Assembly: GCA_030068525.1 (NCBI GenBank)
Contig: JASJOS010000003.1
Location: forward strand, 496,001 to 560,000
DNA from: Xanthocytophaga flava
GTDB taxonomy: Bacteria; Bacteroidota; Bacteroidia; Cytophagales; 172606-1
DNA length: 64,000 bases
Direction of reading: 5' to 3'
Under the pieces are notes generated by a model. That model saw only the letters and a program-made list of their open reading frames with translations, had not been told where the DNA came from and ran no database searches. Made by a program: the position numbers and the translations under genes. Each line of letters opens with the position of its first letter. Position 1 is the stretch's first letter. Positions 52,676-61,189 of the stretch are shown here, in pieces.

Positions 52676-53071
52676 ATGCTATATATAGATCAGCCCAATC
52701 TGCAGATTTCTTATAATCAGGTGTTGAATTGTACCATTCATACCTGGAAAGGCTATTTTCTTGAAGAAGAATATCGCCGGGCAATGAGTCATTGCCTCGA
52801 TCTTGTAAGCAAAACTGGCGCACGAAATCTGATACTGAATATTCAGGCAGCAAAGTATGAATACTGGGTTGAAGACTCCTGGACTGCCGATATGTGGTTC
52901 CCTGAACTAATGCAAACTGATCTCCAAAAATTTGCTGTAGTAGTTAATGAATCACAATTACCTTCTTCCAATTATTATTTTTATCCTTTTATCAATGATG
53001 GTCTTCTGGTGATCCGCTACTTCGCCTGGATCGAGGAAGCCCAAGACTGGATATCGCGCAAAGGACTTTAG
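52676..53071 (+). CDS. Small STAS/SpoIIAA-like hypothetical protein
   Basis: A 131-residue soluble protein of the kind found widely in Cytophagales: an initial strand pair (LQISYNQVLNCTIHTWKGY), helix EEEYRRAMSHCLDLVSKTG, strand NLILNIQAAKY, then helix and strand KFAVVVNESQLPSSNYYF and VIRYFAWIEEAQDWI. The alternation resembles STAS/SpoIIAA-like folds (DUF-type). No catalytic motif is apparent. It may be co-transcribed with the DUF1801-like gene. Function unknown. Confidence 0.65.
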   Translation: MLYIDQPNLQISYNQVLNCTIHTWKGYFLEEEYRRAMSHCLDLVSKTGARNLILNIQAAKYEYWVEDSWTADMWFPELMQTDLQKFAVVVNESQLPSSNYYFYPFINDGLLVIRYFAWIEEAQDWISRKGL

Positions 53072-53225
53072 CATTGTTTTTGCTCTATACTCAAATAGTT
53101 AGCTTTTATCAGTGCTATTTATCTCTACTAATGATCAAAGCGTCAAAAAATCAGTCGGTTATAAGTATCTACTCTTATTATTAGATGTATGTATAAATTG
53201 GAAAATAATTTTTTTGCATTAATTG

Positions 53226-53256
53226 TTGCAACATTAAATGTATATACATATATTTG
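53226..53256 (+). promoter_or_regulatory. Bacteroidota-type promoter for the YceI gene
   Basis: TTG at 53226-53228 and TATATTTG at 53249-53256 are 20 bases apart, a match to the Bacteroidota consensus. Transcription would start near 53262, leaving a leader of about 65 bases. Confidence 0.7.
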
Positions 53257-53326
53257 CATTGTAATTAAAACATAAACGAGACACGTAAATTAATTAATCC
53301 TTATTCTAAACAATTTTTTCCCAATC

Positions 53327-53941
53327 ATGAAAAAGTTAAACTTTTTGTTTGCTCTGGTTGCTTTGTTAGCAATTGCAAACATCGCCGTAGCTGACAATGG
53401 TAATGGTAAAGCAGCAAAAGCTACATTAAAAGCTGATGTTGCTAAAAGTTCTCTAAACTGGAACGGTAAAAAAGTAACAGGAGAACATAGTGGAACTATC
53501 AAACTTTCAAACGGAAGTCTGGATGTAAACGGTACTAAATTAACTGGTGGTACTTTCACTATTGATATGAACAGCATTACTTGTACTGATATCACTGATG
53601 CTGAATACAATGGTAAACTGATCGGTCACCTGAAAGCTGAAGACTTCTTTGATGTTGCTAAACATCCAACTTCTACTTTTAAAATCACTAAAGTGACAGC
53701 TAAAGGTGGAGAGAACTATGATATCACTGGTGATTTAACTGTAAAAGGAATTACAAAACCAGTTACATTCCCTGCAGTAGTGAAAGTTTCTGCTAACCAA
53801 GCTGAAGCTAGTGGTAAAATCACTATCGACCGTACTAAATATGATATCAAATACGGTTCAAAATCTTTCTTTGCAAGCATCGGAGACAAAGCTATCAATG
53901 ATGACTTCACAGTTGATTTCAAATTGGTTGCTACAAAATAA
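53327..53941 (+). CDS. YceI-family periplasmic lipid-binding protein
   Basis: A 204-residue exported protein. The signal peptide is MKKLNFLFALVALLAIANIA, cleaved near AVADNG. The mature part is a YceI lipocalin-like barrel: SSLNWNGKKVTGEHSGTIKL (about 45-64), GGTFTIDMNSITCTDITD (about 74-91), LKAEDFFDVAKHPTSTFKIT (about 106-125), VKGITKPVTFPAVVKV and GSKSFFASIGDKAINDDF. The family binds isoprenoid quinones or long-chain lipids in the periplasm. The immediately downstream polyprenyl synthase gene is on the opposite strand, so a link is only suggestive. A consensus promoter precedes it and a strong terminator follows. Confidence 0.93.
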   Translation: MKKLNFLFALVALLAIANIAVADNGNGKAAKATLKADVAKSSLNWNGKKVTGEHSGTIKLSNGSLDVNGTKLTGGTFTIDMNSITCTDITDAEYNGKLIGHLKAEDFFDVAKHPTSTFKITKVTAKGGENYDITGDLTVKGITKPVTFPAVVKVSANQAEASGKITIDRTKYDIKYGSKSFFASIGDKAINDDFTVDFKLVATK

Positions 53942-54000
53942 TAATTGAGTTTTATAGTGAAAAGTAACCTGCTATCCAGATTGCGCTTTACTTTACAACA

Positions 54001-54040
54001 AACAAAAAACCCTTCGAAAACGTGAAGGGTTTTTGTTTTT
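54001..54040. terminator. Bidirectional terminator between YceI and polyprenyl synthase genes
   Basis: The stem AACAAAAAACCCTTC pairs with GAAGGGTTTTTGTT around a short loop and is followed by T-rich sequence. It lies between the convergent stops at 53941 and 54047. Confidence 0.85.
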
Positions 54041-54046
54041 ATAGAT

Positions 54047-55015
54047 TTAATTTTCTCTATGAATCAAACGTTCAATGAAGTCCCGCAAAGGTTGTTTCCG
54101 CTCTTCTGATACAGCAAGTAAATCCAGACAATGCAACCCCTCAGCAAAGAACTCATTCATTTTGACTTCTGTTAAAGATCGAATCTGCAATATATTGTAT
54201 ATATCTGTCACTTCCTTCACTTTTTCTTCTGCTTTAAAGGAGGTAGCATTTAACCACCTTTGTAGAGTAACCTTACTATTTCCTTCTGCTAACTCCAATG
54301 CTTTGATTAACAGGAAAGTCTTTTTATTCGCAATAATATCCCCTCCCACTTGCTTTCCAAATTTAGCTTGATCTCCATATACATCCAGCAAATCATCCTT
54401 TAACTGAAAACCTGTACCTATAGCTACTCCCATCCGATACAACAAATCTGTCTGTTCTATAGGAGCATCGGCCAGAATTCCTCCCAGTTCAAGACTTAGC
54501 CCGAGCAATACAGCCGTTTTTAGCTGAATCATGTTGATGTATTCATCCTCTGAAACTGTTGGCAACTGTTCAAAATTCATATCCAGTTGTTGTCCTTCAC
54601 ATACCTGAGCAGCACATCGATTGAATTTCTTCAAAGCTAGTGGAAGCTTTTCTGGCTTTACATGCAACAACAACTCATACGCACACACCAGCATTACATC
54701 TCCGGACAAAATCGCTACATTGTTATTCCATTTGTGATGAACAGTTGGTTTTCCTCTACGCAATGGAGCCGCATCCATAATATCGTCATGCATTAAGGTA
54801 AAATTATGGAATACCTCAATTGCGATAGCAGGTTTAACGAACTGTTGCCAGTTGTCATCAAATAAAGAACTACTCAGCAATGTCAAAACCGGACGTAAAC
54901 GCTTGCCACCCAATGACATAATGTATCCGATTGGCTCATACAATTCAGGCGGGTATTGACCATATTGAAGCTGAGATATTTCCTGGTTAAGTGTATCAAG
55001 AATAATTTGAGTCAT
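54047..55015 (-). CDS. Polyprenyl diphosphate synthase (trans-isoprenyl)
   Basis: A 322-residue all-helical prenyltransferase. The start region LGGKRLRPVLTLLSSSLF binds isopentenyl diphosphate. The first Asp-rich motif is DDIMD (77-81) in LMHDDIMDAAPLRRGKPTVH. The second is DDLLD in GTGFQLKDDLLDVYGD (about 208-223), followed by GKQVGGDIIANKKTFLLIKA. It chains C5 units onto an allylic diphosphate. Product length (farnesyl, geranylgeranyl or longer) cannot be read with certainty. I chose the ATG at 55015 because the family begins there; an ATG at 55093 would add 26 residues. No other isoprenoid gene is adjacent. Confidence 0.9.
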   Translation of the reverse strand: MTQIILDTLNQEISQLQYGQYPPELYEPIGYIMSLGGKRLRPVLTLLSSSLFDDNWQQFVKPAIAIEVFHNFTLMHDDIMDAAPLRRGKPTVHHKWNNNVAILSGDVMLVCAYELLLHVKPEKLPLALKKFNRCAAQVCEGQQLDMNFEQLPTVSEDEYINMIQLKTAVLLGLSLELGGILADAPIEQTDLLYRMGVAIGTGFQLKDDLLDVYGDQAKFGKQVGGDIIANKKTFLLIKALELAEGNSKVTLQRWLNATSFKAEEKVKEVTDIYNILQIRSLTEVKMNEFFAEGLHCLDLLAVSEERKQPLRDFIERLIHREN

Positions 55016-55222
55016 AAATAAAAATCTTCCACTAGTTATTAAGGCAGTGAAATAACTGATTTGAGGGTGAATTATCAAACAGATAAAGTGCATTTATTTT
55101 CCTACACTTACAAAACCCAATCAATTACTTCTTTTTAAAACCTATAATAGGTTCTTTTGTTTATAAATAGTAAAGTTAAAGTCTAAACAGACTGCAAAAC
55201 CATCTTTATCGTAAAAGGCAAA

Positions 55223-55747
55223 ATGACTAGTATTAAAACAGAGCGACTAGAGCTAATTCCATTTGCAGAAGAGCACTATCAGGCAATATTTGTAAATGAT
55301 AATCACAAGCTGGGTAAATTATTAGGATGCGAACCGCCTGAGAGCTGGACAGAGTATGATGACGCGAAAGAAGCTTTGCCTATTTTATATAAATTTTTTA
55401 TGGATCTGAATGGCGACTGGCGATGGGGATCTTTCTTTATCAAATATGATAACCAACTGGCTGGCAACTGTGGATTTAAGGGTAAGCCTGATACAAATAA
55501 CTGTGTCGAGATAGGATATGAAATCCATCCTAACTTTCAGAATAAGGGATTGGCAACTGAGGCTGCGTGTGCACTTGTAAAAATTGCACTTGAAGCAGGA
55601 GTAATAACAGTAAAAGCTCACACATTTGAATTAGCAAATGCATCCGCACATGTTCTGAAAAAAGCAGGGTTTCATTCTACAGGACCTGTCCATGATCCAG
55701 ATGAAGGATTAGTATGGGCGTGGAGTCTACATAACTCAACAAAATAA
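55223..55747 (+). CDS. GNAT-family N-acetyltransferase
   Basis: A 174-residue acetyltransferase of the RimJ/RimL-like GNAT group. It begins with IKTERLELIPFAEEHYQAIF, then WRWGSFFIKYDNQLAGNCGF, and VEIGYEIHPNFQNKGLATEA with the acetyl-CoA motif Q-x-K-G-x-A/G. It continues AACALVKIALEAGVITVKAH and NASAHVLKKAGF. The substrate is unknown; relatives modify protein N-termini, small amines or antibiotics. It is transcribed alone and shares a bidirectional hairpin with the acyl carrier protein gene. Confidence 0.9.
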   Translation: MTSIKTERLELIPFAEEHYQAIFVNDNHKLGKLLGCEPPESWTEYDDAKEALPILYKFFMDLNGDWRWGSFFIKYDNQLAGNCGFKGKPDTNNCVEIGYEIHPNFQNKGLATEAACALVKIALEAGVITVKAHTFELANASAHVLKKAGFHSTGPVHDPDEGLVWAWSLHNSTK

Positions 55748-55785
55748 AACCCGTATGAGATTAGATTGATACTCAAACGGGTTTA
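55746..55785. terminator. Bidirectional hairpin between GNAT and ACP genes
   Basis: The arms AAACCCGTATGAG (55747-55759) and CTCAAACGGGTTT (55772-55784) pair with one mismatch around a 12-base loop, between the convergent stops at 55747 and 55809. Confidence 0.75.
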
Positions 55786-55808
55786 ACTCTTACAGTAAAA
55801 GAGTGCAC

Positions 55809-56045
55809 TTATTTAACTGTTTGTTCTACACACCAAATCAGATCACGGACATTACGAACTCTGGAAAGATCCATATCAGAAAGCTGAATATTATATGTAT
55901 CTTCAAGGTAAACTACTAACTCTGTAAATTCCAATGAACTCATTCCCAGATCGCTTTCAAATGTCTTAGATGGTTGCACAACTGATGATTGAATCAGAAA
56001 ATGCTCTTTTAATATTTCTCTTAACTGCTGCAGAATTTGACTCAT
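55809..56045 (-). CDS. Acyl carrier protein (orphan)
   Basis: A 78-residue carrier protein with the ACP four-helix outline: MSQILQQLREILKEHFLI, SKTFESDLGMSSLEFTELVV, YLEDTYNIQLSDMDLSRVRN, VRDLIWCVEQTVK. The phosphopantetheine serine is Ser37 in GMSSLEF. The usual DSL reads SSL, so the residue just before the modified Ser is Ser rather than Asp. It is unlike a housekeeping AcpP, which keeps Asp there and sits in a fatty acid operon. No synthase, ligase or transferase is adjacent. It may serve a specialised acyl or lipid pathway; it may also be a carrier with altered partner recognition. Confidence 0.85.
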   Translation of the reverse strand: MSQILQQLREILKEHFLIQSSVVQPSKTFESDLGMSSLEFTELVVYLEDTYNIQLSDMDLSRVRNVRDLIWCVEQTVK

Positions 56046-56293
56046 AACTGTATGGATTGATATTTACTTTCTAGACATTAAAAACAGTAAAAAGGTTGCA
56101 CTTTTACCGCTTTTAACATTCCATGACCTCCTCTTGATATATTTGTATAAAGAATTAACCGTCAAATTTACATATTAAACAATTACGCTGATAACAAAAT
56201 ACCTGAATTCATTCCAATGTATTTGTACTATAACACGATTAGTTACTTTAAAAATTGTATAAACGGACTTTATATTTTATAAAACCGAAAATA

Positions 56294-57583
56294 CTATTGC
56301 CAGAACTGAGCACCATTTAAACGACTTAACTGCAGTTGAGCCAACACTAATTGATATTTGTATTGTAGTTCACCTAGTTGAGCTTCTTCCAATGCTGTTT
56401 GTGCACTTAATAAATCCAGGTTAGTAATAACACCATTTTGGTAACGACTATTAGCCAGTTTCATAGCATATTGAGCCTGTTCTACTTGTTGTCCATACAT
56501 TTCTAGTTTCAACCGAGCAGCTTTTATGTCATTCAACGCCTGTTCCACATCACTTTTAACAGTCAGCTGCTGTGTCTCTGTTGAGTATTGAGACATCTTA
56601 TAACTTAACTTTGCGATGTTTTGCTGTTGTTTAATCCGGTGACCTTCATAAATAGGTATAGAGAGATTAATTCCTGCTACAGTGTTAAATCGAAAACGCT
56701 GTATCTCAGGGACAATTCCATTTTTAAATCCAGCAGATCCCTGAAATGCTAAAGTTGGCTTGGCATTATTGGAAGCAATAGAAAGATCTTGTAAAGCAAT
56801 CTGCTCCCGATCTTTGGCAATTTTCAGATCCCAGTTGTTATTTTCTGATTCAGTCTGCGTCCAGGAAAAATCGGCATCAGCAGAAATACTATTCTTTACA
56901 TCTTTACCGGTTACAGTACTTAATAAGATATATTGTTTATCCAATTGGGTTTGTAAATCGACCAGGCGGGTTTCTGCATTTTTGTATCTTACTTGTGTTG
57001 CAATCAGATTATAATCTATTTCATCTCCATTTTTTATACGGTCTGCAATGATCTTCTCATTTTCTCTCAATAAATTGATTTGAGATTGTTGCACAACAAT
57101 AGCTTTCTGAAGATAGATAATAGAGTAATAGAAATTAGCTACTTGATAGGCCAGAGTTGTTTTCAAGCTTTCCACTCCATCCTTACTTAATGCTTCTTCT
57201 GATCTGGATTTATCTACACTGGCTGTAGTTTTACCAAAGTCCCAGATTGTTTGCCTTACATTAAGAGCTGTGTTGTAGTTATTATTGGGAAAAAACTTAG
57301 CACTTATAGGATTATCTGGTAAGGGAATTACAATTGTTCCAACAGGATCAATGCGAGTATAACTGGCACTAAAGTCTACTGTTGGCAGATGATGACTCTC
57401 TGCCATTCTGGTTTTATAGGAACTAATCTCAACAGCTTGTTGCTGTTCTTTTATTTTTGGATAAAAATCCAAAGACTGTTTTACCAATGAGGTAAGTGTT
57501 TCTGGAGCCTTTTGATTCTGAGCAAACCCAGTTGAACTAATTACTGTCAGCAGAAGGGCCAGGTTTTTTATAATTTTATTCAT
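56294..57583 (-). CDS. TolC-family outer-membrane efflux protein
   Basis: A 429-residue outer-membrane channel. The signal peptide MNKIIKNLALLLTVISSTGF ends near AQNQ. Two long alpha-helical repeats (about 40-210 and 240-425) carry the TolC pattern: TSLVKQSLDFYPKIKEQQQA, RTYIRIDP-like strand turns (here ASYTRIDPVG), SRSEEALSKDGVESLKTTLA, and in the second half ANSRYQNGVITNLDLLSAQT, ALEEAQLGELQYKYQLVLAQ. The protein provides the outer-membrane exit for the HlyD and MFS subunits. It is the last gene of the operon, 45 bases after the permease stop. The ATG at 57583 is preferred over one at 57601. Confidence 0.92.
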   Translation of the reverse strand: MNKIIKNLALLLTVISSTGFAQNQKAPETLTSLVKQSLDFYPKIKEQQQAVEISSYKTRMAESHHLPTVDFSASYTRIDPVGTIVIPLPDNPISAKFFPNNNYNTALNVRQTIWDFGKTTASVDKSRSEEALSKDGVESLKTTLAYQVANFYYSIIYLQKAIVVQQSQINLLRENEKIIADRIKNGDEIDYNLIATQVRYKNAETRLVDLQTQLDKQYILLSTVTGKDVKNSISADADFSWTQTESENNNWDLKIAKDREQIALQDLSIASNNAKPTLAFQGSAGFKNGIVPEIQRFRFNTVAGINLSIPIYEGHRIKQQQNIAKLSYKMSQYSTETQQLTVKSDVEQALNDIKAARLKLEMYGQQVEQAQYAMKLANSRYQNGVITNLDLLSAQTALEEAQLGELQYKYQLVLAQLQLSRLNGAQFWQ

Positions 57584-57628
57584 AGTATTTTCTATGGTCA
57601 ATAATTCGTGATTTAACTCAATAACAGC

Positions 57629-59209
57629 TCAATGGCTATCTGCTGCAGCTAAGGCTGCCTTTTGGGCTTCTTCCTGAGATTTTTTAGGTGTACGAAGCAA
57701 AAAGATTAAAGGGAAAATAACGATAAAGAAGAGTGATACTATTCGAAATGTATCCAGGTAAGCCAGTAAGTAGGCCTGTTTCATGACCATTCCTTCCATC
57801 TGACGATAGGCCATCTGAGTAGCACTGAAAAACTCACCTGTACGGGAAGCCATCGTATTGGTAATACCATTTAGTCTTTCCATAAACAGCGGGTTCTCAG
57901 ACGTCATATTTGACATTAAGTCTGACCGATGTTGAGCTACTCTGTTAGTGACATAATTATTGGCAATAGCAATACCTGTTGCTCCACCCAACTGACGCAC
58001 CATATTGTTTAGCGAAATACCAGTAGGATATTCTTGTGGTTGTAATCCCGCAACGGCCTGATTAATCAAAGGCAATTGTAACATTGAAATCCCTAATACA
58101 CGCAGCAAATGTGCAGGAAAGAAGTCCCACATATTGGCATCTCCACTCAATGTTCCAGCCCATATCCCAAAAGCAATAAATAAAAGGAATCCTACCACAA
58201 TAAATGGCACTGGACGAGCACCTTTTGCCATCTGTTTTCCGATAATTGGAAACATTGGAATAGCAATTAAGGTTGGAAACATCAGAGAAAGTCCAGTCAT
58301 GGTTGAGGTAAATCCATTGATACGCTGAACCAACACTGGGTATACAAACACAGAAGTAAATAAACCAATACCTGATACGAAAGTAAATATCAATGTCAGA
58401 GCCAGGGTACGATGCTTCAGTACTTTGAGATTTACAACAGGATGTTTCGTATACAGCTCCCAGACAACGAAGCTCACTAATCCGACAACTGCCACAGCAG
58501 TAAATAGAATAATCAGATGAGAATCAAACCAGTCTTCTGATTCACCCTTCTCAAGAATAAACTGTAATGAGCCAATTCCAGCTGTAAGAAGAAAAATTCC
58601 CAGATAATCTATCTGAATCTGTTTTTTTCGTGTTCCTTCACCCTCTTTCTTCTCAATAAAGAGAATAGTCAGTATGGACGCCAATACACCAATAGGCAAA
58701 TTGACATAGAAAATATCTGACCAGGTAAGGTTATCGACAATCAAACCACCCAAAGTTGGTCCTAAAGTAGGCCCAAGCACAATACCCATCCCAAACAATC
58801 CGGAAGCAATAGGTCTGTCTTTAGGTTCGAAAGCATCAAATAATATACTTTGAGAAGTAGAAAGCAGTGCTCCCCCTCCCACTCCTTGAATAAATCGCCA
58901 GAATACCAACTCCCATAATCCTTCTGAAGCTCCACAGAAATAAGAAGCGACCGTAAAAATGATCATGGATGCCAGATAATAGGTCTTTCTTCCAAAATAT
59001 TCGGCCAGAAAGCCTGTCATCGGAATGATAATTACATTGGCAATGGCATATGAAGTTACTACCCATGCGACATCTTCAATAGTTGCACCCAGCGACCCAG
59101 CCATCTGGTTCAATGCCACATTGACAATAGTAGTATCCAGCAGTTCCATAATTGCTGCGGATATGGTAGTAATAATGATAATAATTCTGTTAAAGCCTTT
59201 GGCTGCCAT
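57629..59209 (-). CDS. DHA2-family (EmrB-like) drug efflux permease
   Basis: A 526-residue MFS permease with 14 predicted helices. Motif D1-like MELLDTTIVNVALNQMA is at about 22-38. Motif A-like AEYFGRKTYYLASMI is at about 69-83, and RFIQGVGGGALLSTSQSILF at about 109-128. Motif C, MGIVLGPTLGPTLGGLI, is at about 146-162, the DHA drug/H+ antiporter hallmark. A second-half RQLGGATGIAIANNYV follows. It exports hydrophobic compounds by proton exchange through HlyD and TolC. It begins 90 bases after the HlyD gene and is followed by the TolC gene, the EmrAB-TolC arrangement. Confidence 0.93.
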   Translation of the reverse strand: MAAKGFNRIIIIITTISAAIMELLDTTIVNVALNQMAGSLGATIEDVAWVVTSYAIANVIIIPMTGFLAEYFGRKTYYLASMIIFTVASYFCGASEGLWELVFWRFIQGVGGGALLSTSQSILFDAFEPKDRPIASGLFGMGIVLGPTLGPTLGGLIVDNLTWSDIFYVNLPIGVLASILTILFIEKKEGEGTRKKQIQIDYLGIFLLTAGIGSLQFILEKGESEDWFDSHLIILFTAVAVVGLVSFVVWELYTKHPVVNLKVLKHRTLALTLIFTFVSGIGLFTSVFVYPVLVQRINGFTSTMTGLSLMFPTLIAIPMFPIIGKQMAKGARPVPFIVVGFLLFIAFGIWAGTLSGDANMWDFFPAHLLRVLGISMLQLPLINQAVAGLQPQEYPTGISLNNMVRQLGGATGIAIANNYVTNRVAQHRSDLMSNMTSENPLFMERLNGITNTMASRTGEFFSATQMAYRQMEGMVMKQAYLLAYLDTFRIVSLFFIVIFPLIFLLRTPKKSQEEAQKAALAAADSH

Positions 59210-59299
59210 ACATTTTAACGATTAGCCTTTCATTAGAATCTATTTGTCTTCATTGATTTGTAGAATCCCTATACTTGCTTGTATAGTCTCGTCTAATCG

Positions 59300-60352
59300 T
59301 TATTTCTTTATAGTTACAGCCACATCTGCACTCAATCCAGCTTTTAATATGGAACGATATTTAGCCGCATCCAGAATTTCTATTTTTACAGGAACACGCT
59401 GAGTCACTTTTACAAAGTTTCCAGAGGCATTGTCAGGAGGTAATAATGAAAACTTAGCGCCTGTTGCTTCAGATAAAGAAGCTATCTTTCCCTTCATTGG
59501 CGTGTTAGGATAACCATCCAGAACAATCTCAACATCATCACCCTCTTTGATATTTTCTATCTGACTCTCTTTAAAGTTTGCCACAATCCAGAATGTGCTA
59601 TCACTAACAATAGTAAACAATGGCTGCCCTGGCTGAATAAACTGTCCAGACTGAATGTTTTTCTTTCCGATTCTACCTGTTTCTGGAGCATATACCTTAG
59701 CATAGCTTAGTTTCAGCTTTTGTTGTTCGATACGGGATTTTTGAACATTTAGCTGTGCATCGGCTTTCTGTAAAGTTGATTTTAAAATATCTATACGGGA
59801 TTTTGCTACTGCGACCTCGTTAAGAGCAGCAACATATTGTGTTTCAAGTGTTGCATAGTTAGTACGTGTATCATCATATTGTTTTTGAGTAATGGCTTTG
59901 TCATTATACAAACGAGTATCCCGGTCCAGATCCTGTTTGGCCTTGTCCCGCTTTATTTTTACCAACTCGCCATTGGTTACCGCAGATTTCAATGATAATT
60001 GTGCATTTACAACATTTGCCTTCGCATTCGCAATATCAGCCTCTGCCTGCACATAAATAGCTTGCATTTCATCTAATGCTAACTGATATTCCGCTTCATC
60101 AATTTCAACAAGTAATTGTCCTTTTTTAACAAGGTCATAGTCCTTTACAGCCACACTCTTGACATAACCTGCTAAGCGAGGTAATACAGAGACCATATTT
60201 GTTTCAATCTGAGCATTATCTGTACTCTCATGATGCCTTGCATAATTGAAAGAAGATATGCCATACCAAATACCTATTCCCGCAGCAGTAATCAGTACCG
60301 CCCGGATAATAAGCTTCTTAGCAGGATTTGGAGTTTTTGTTTGAGTTTCCAT
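59300..60352 (-). CDS. HlyD/EmrA-family membrane fusion protein
   Basis: A 350-residue periplasmic adaptor. One membrane anchor lies at about 14-29 (IRAVLITAAGIGIWYGISSF). The barrel-sandwich start follows: HHESTDNAQIETNMVSVLPR then LAGYVKSVAVKDYDLVKKGQ, with LLVEIDEAEYQLALDEMQAI. A long helical hairpin spans about 90-205 (AKANVVNAQLSLKSAVTNGE, DKAKQDLDRDTRLYNDKAIT). The second half-lipoyl includes YAKVYAPETGRIGKKNIQSG. The beta-barrel domain follows, VVANFKESQIENIKEGDDVE. It connects the permease to TolC. It is the first gene of the operon, behind a palindrome-covered promoter. Confidence 0.93.
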   Translation of the reverse strand: METQTKTPNPAKKLIIRAVLITAAGIGIWYGISSFNYARHHESTDNAQIETNMVSVLPRLAGYVKSVAVKDYDLVKKGQLLVEIDEAEYQLALDEMQAIYVQAEADIANAKANVVNAQLSLKSAVTNGELVKIKRDKAKQDLDRDTRLYNDKAITQKQYDDTRTNYATLETQYVAALNEVAVAKSRIDILKSTLQKADAQLNVQKSRIEQQKLKLSYAKVYAPETGRIGKKNIQSGQFIQPGQPLFTIVSDSTFWIVANFKESQIENIKEGDDVEIVLDGYPNTPMKGKIASLSEATGAKFSLLPPDNASGNFVKVTQRVPVKIEILDAAKYRSILKAGLSADVAVTIKK

Positions 60353-60416
60353 AATTAAAAAATCCGATAATAAGTATGTATGTTTTGATTATAAAAGGGT
60401 TTCATATTGAACGCAA

Positions 60417-60458
60417 CAAAAGTAAACCATGTTGACTAAAAAGTCAATACAGTTTACT
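60417..60458 (-). promoter_or_regulatory. Promoter of the efflux operon overlapped by a palindromic operator
   Basis: On the minus strand a -7 box TACTTTTG (60417-60424) and a TTG -33 (60445-60447) are 20 bases apart, giving transcription start near 60411. The same bases form a near-palindrome (60421-60458): AGTAAAC, then TTGACT-AAAA-AGTCAA in the centre (60432-60447), then GTTTACT. A repressor bound here would block both promoter elements. Confidence 0.75.
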
Positions 60459-60535
60459 AAATTTTAACATTAAAAAGAGATTAAAATAATATAAATAGCT
60501 AAATATTAGACATTTACACATAATAAAAAAATATA

Positions 60536-60556
60536 AAAGTCAACACAATTGACTTT
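60536..60556. promoter_or_regulatory. Second TTGACT/AGTCAA palindrome
   Basis: Perfect 8-base arms AAAGTCAA (60536-60543) and TTGACTTT (60549-60556) lie around CACAA. They use the same AGTCAA/TTGACT words as the efflux-promoter operator, in the opposite order, and lie 14 bases upstream of the MarR gene's -33 element. Confidence 0.7.
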
Positions 60557-60569
60557 ATTGAAAAAATTA

Positions 60570-60600
60570 TTGACTATATAGCCTTACATTACTAACTTTG
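60570..60600 (+). promoter_or_regulatory. MarR gene promoter with operator half-site
   Basis: TTG at 60570-60572 and TAACTTTG at 60593-60600 are 20 bases apart, a consensus Bacteroidota promoter ending 23 bases before the ATG. The -33 lies within a TTGACT half-site (60570-60575), so the regulator probably controls itself. Confidence 0.75.
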
Positions 60601-60623
60601 CAAAAATTAATAAAGACAATTCT

Positions 60624-61133
60624 ATGGACCCAAATCTGATTAGTTCAATACTGGAATTCAAGAGTAAGCGTAATCGTATCTTGGGCAGGCTACTTAATAA
60701 GTCATATAGATATATAACTGCTCTGGCAAGTGAGTTTTTGAAAAAGGAAGGCTATGATAACTTTAAAGTAGCTCATGTTATAATACTAATACATATCGAT
60801 GTAGAGGAAGGTTTAATGATCAATACGATAGCTCAGCAGATAGGTGTTACAAAACAAGCAATCAGCAAAATAATCAAAGAGCTTCTGGAAGAAGGATATG
60901 TTTATGCTGAAAAACATCCAACAGATGCACGTGCATCTTTAATTCGCTTAAGTGAAAAAGGAGCTCATTTTATGTTAGCCTGGCAGCGCTGCACAGATCA
61001 TATCGATAATATATTTAAGGATATTGTAGGTAGTAAGAGATTGGAGCAGTTGAAGGATATTCTGGGAGAAATTACAGAACATTATGAAGGGAATATGTGT
61101 AGAATAGACAATGATCAATTATTCCTGCAATAA
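60624..61133 (+). CDS. MarR-family transcriptional regulator
   Basis: A 169-residue winged-helix regulator. The N-terminal helix (LGRLLNKSYRYITALASEFL) leads to the DNA-binding part: INTIAQQIGVTKQAISKIIK is helix-turn-helix (about 71-90), ELLEEGYVYAEKHPTDARAS is the wing with the conserved Asp-Ala-Arg (about 91-110), and LIRLSEKGAHFMLAW leads to the C-terminal dimer helices. Such proteins are repressors released by phenolic or hydrophobic ligands. It is divergent from the efflux operon, and the gap between them holds palindromes covering the efflux promoter and flanking its own. That makes it the likely repressor of both units. The ligand is unknown. Confidence 0.92.
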   Translation: MDPNLISSILEFKSKRNRILGRLLNKSYRYITALASEFLKKEGYDNFKVAHVIILIHIDVEEGLMINTIAQQIGVTKQAISKIIKELLEEGYVYAEKHPTDARASLIRLSEKGAHFMLAWQRCTDHIDNIFKDIVGSKRLEQLKDILGEITEHYEGNMCRIDNDQLFLQ

Positions 61134-61177
61134 TATATTATACCAATATCAGTTTAAAACTGGTATTGGTATAATAT
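61134..61177. terminator. Long hairpin between MarR and SDR genes
   Basis: Twenty-base arms (61134-61153 and 61158-61177) with one mismatch and a four-base loop begin right after the MarR stop. It is AT-rich and symmetric, so it can act for both converging transcripts. Confidence 0.7.
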
Positions 61178-61189
61178 GATCAAACATTT

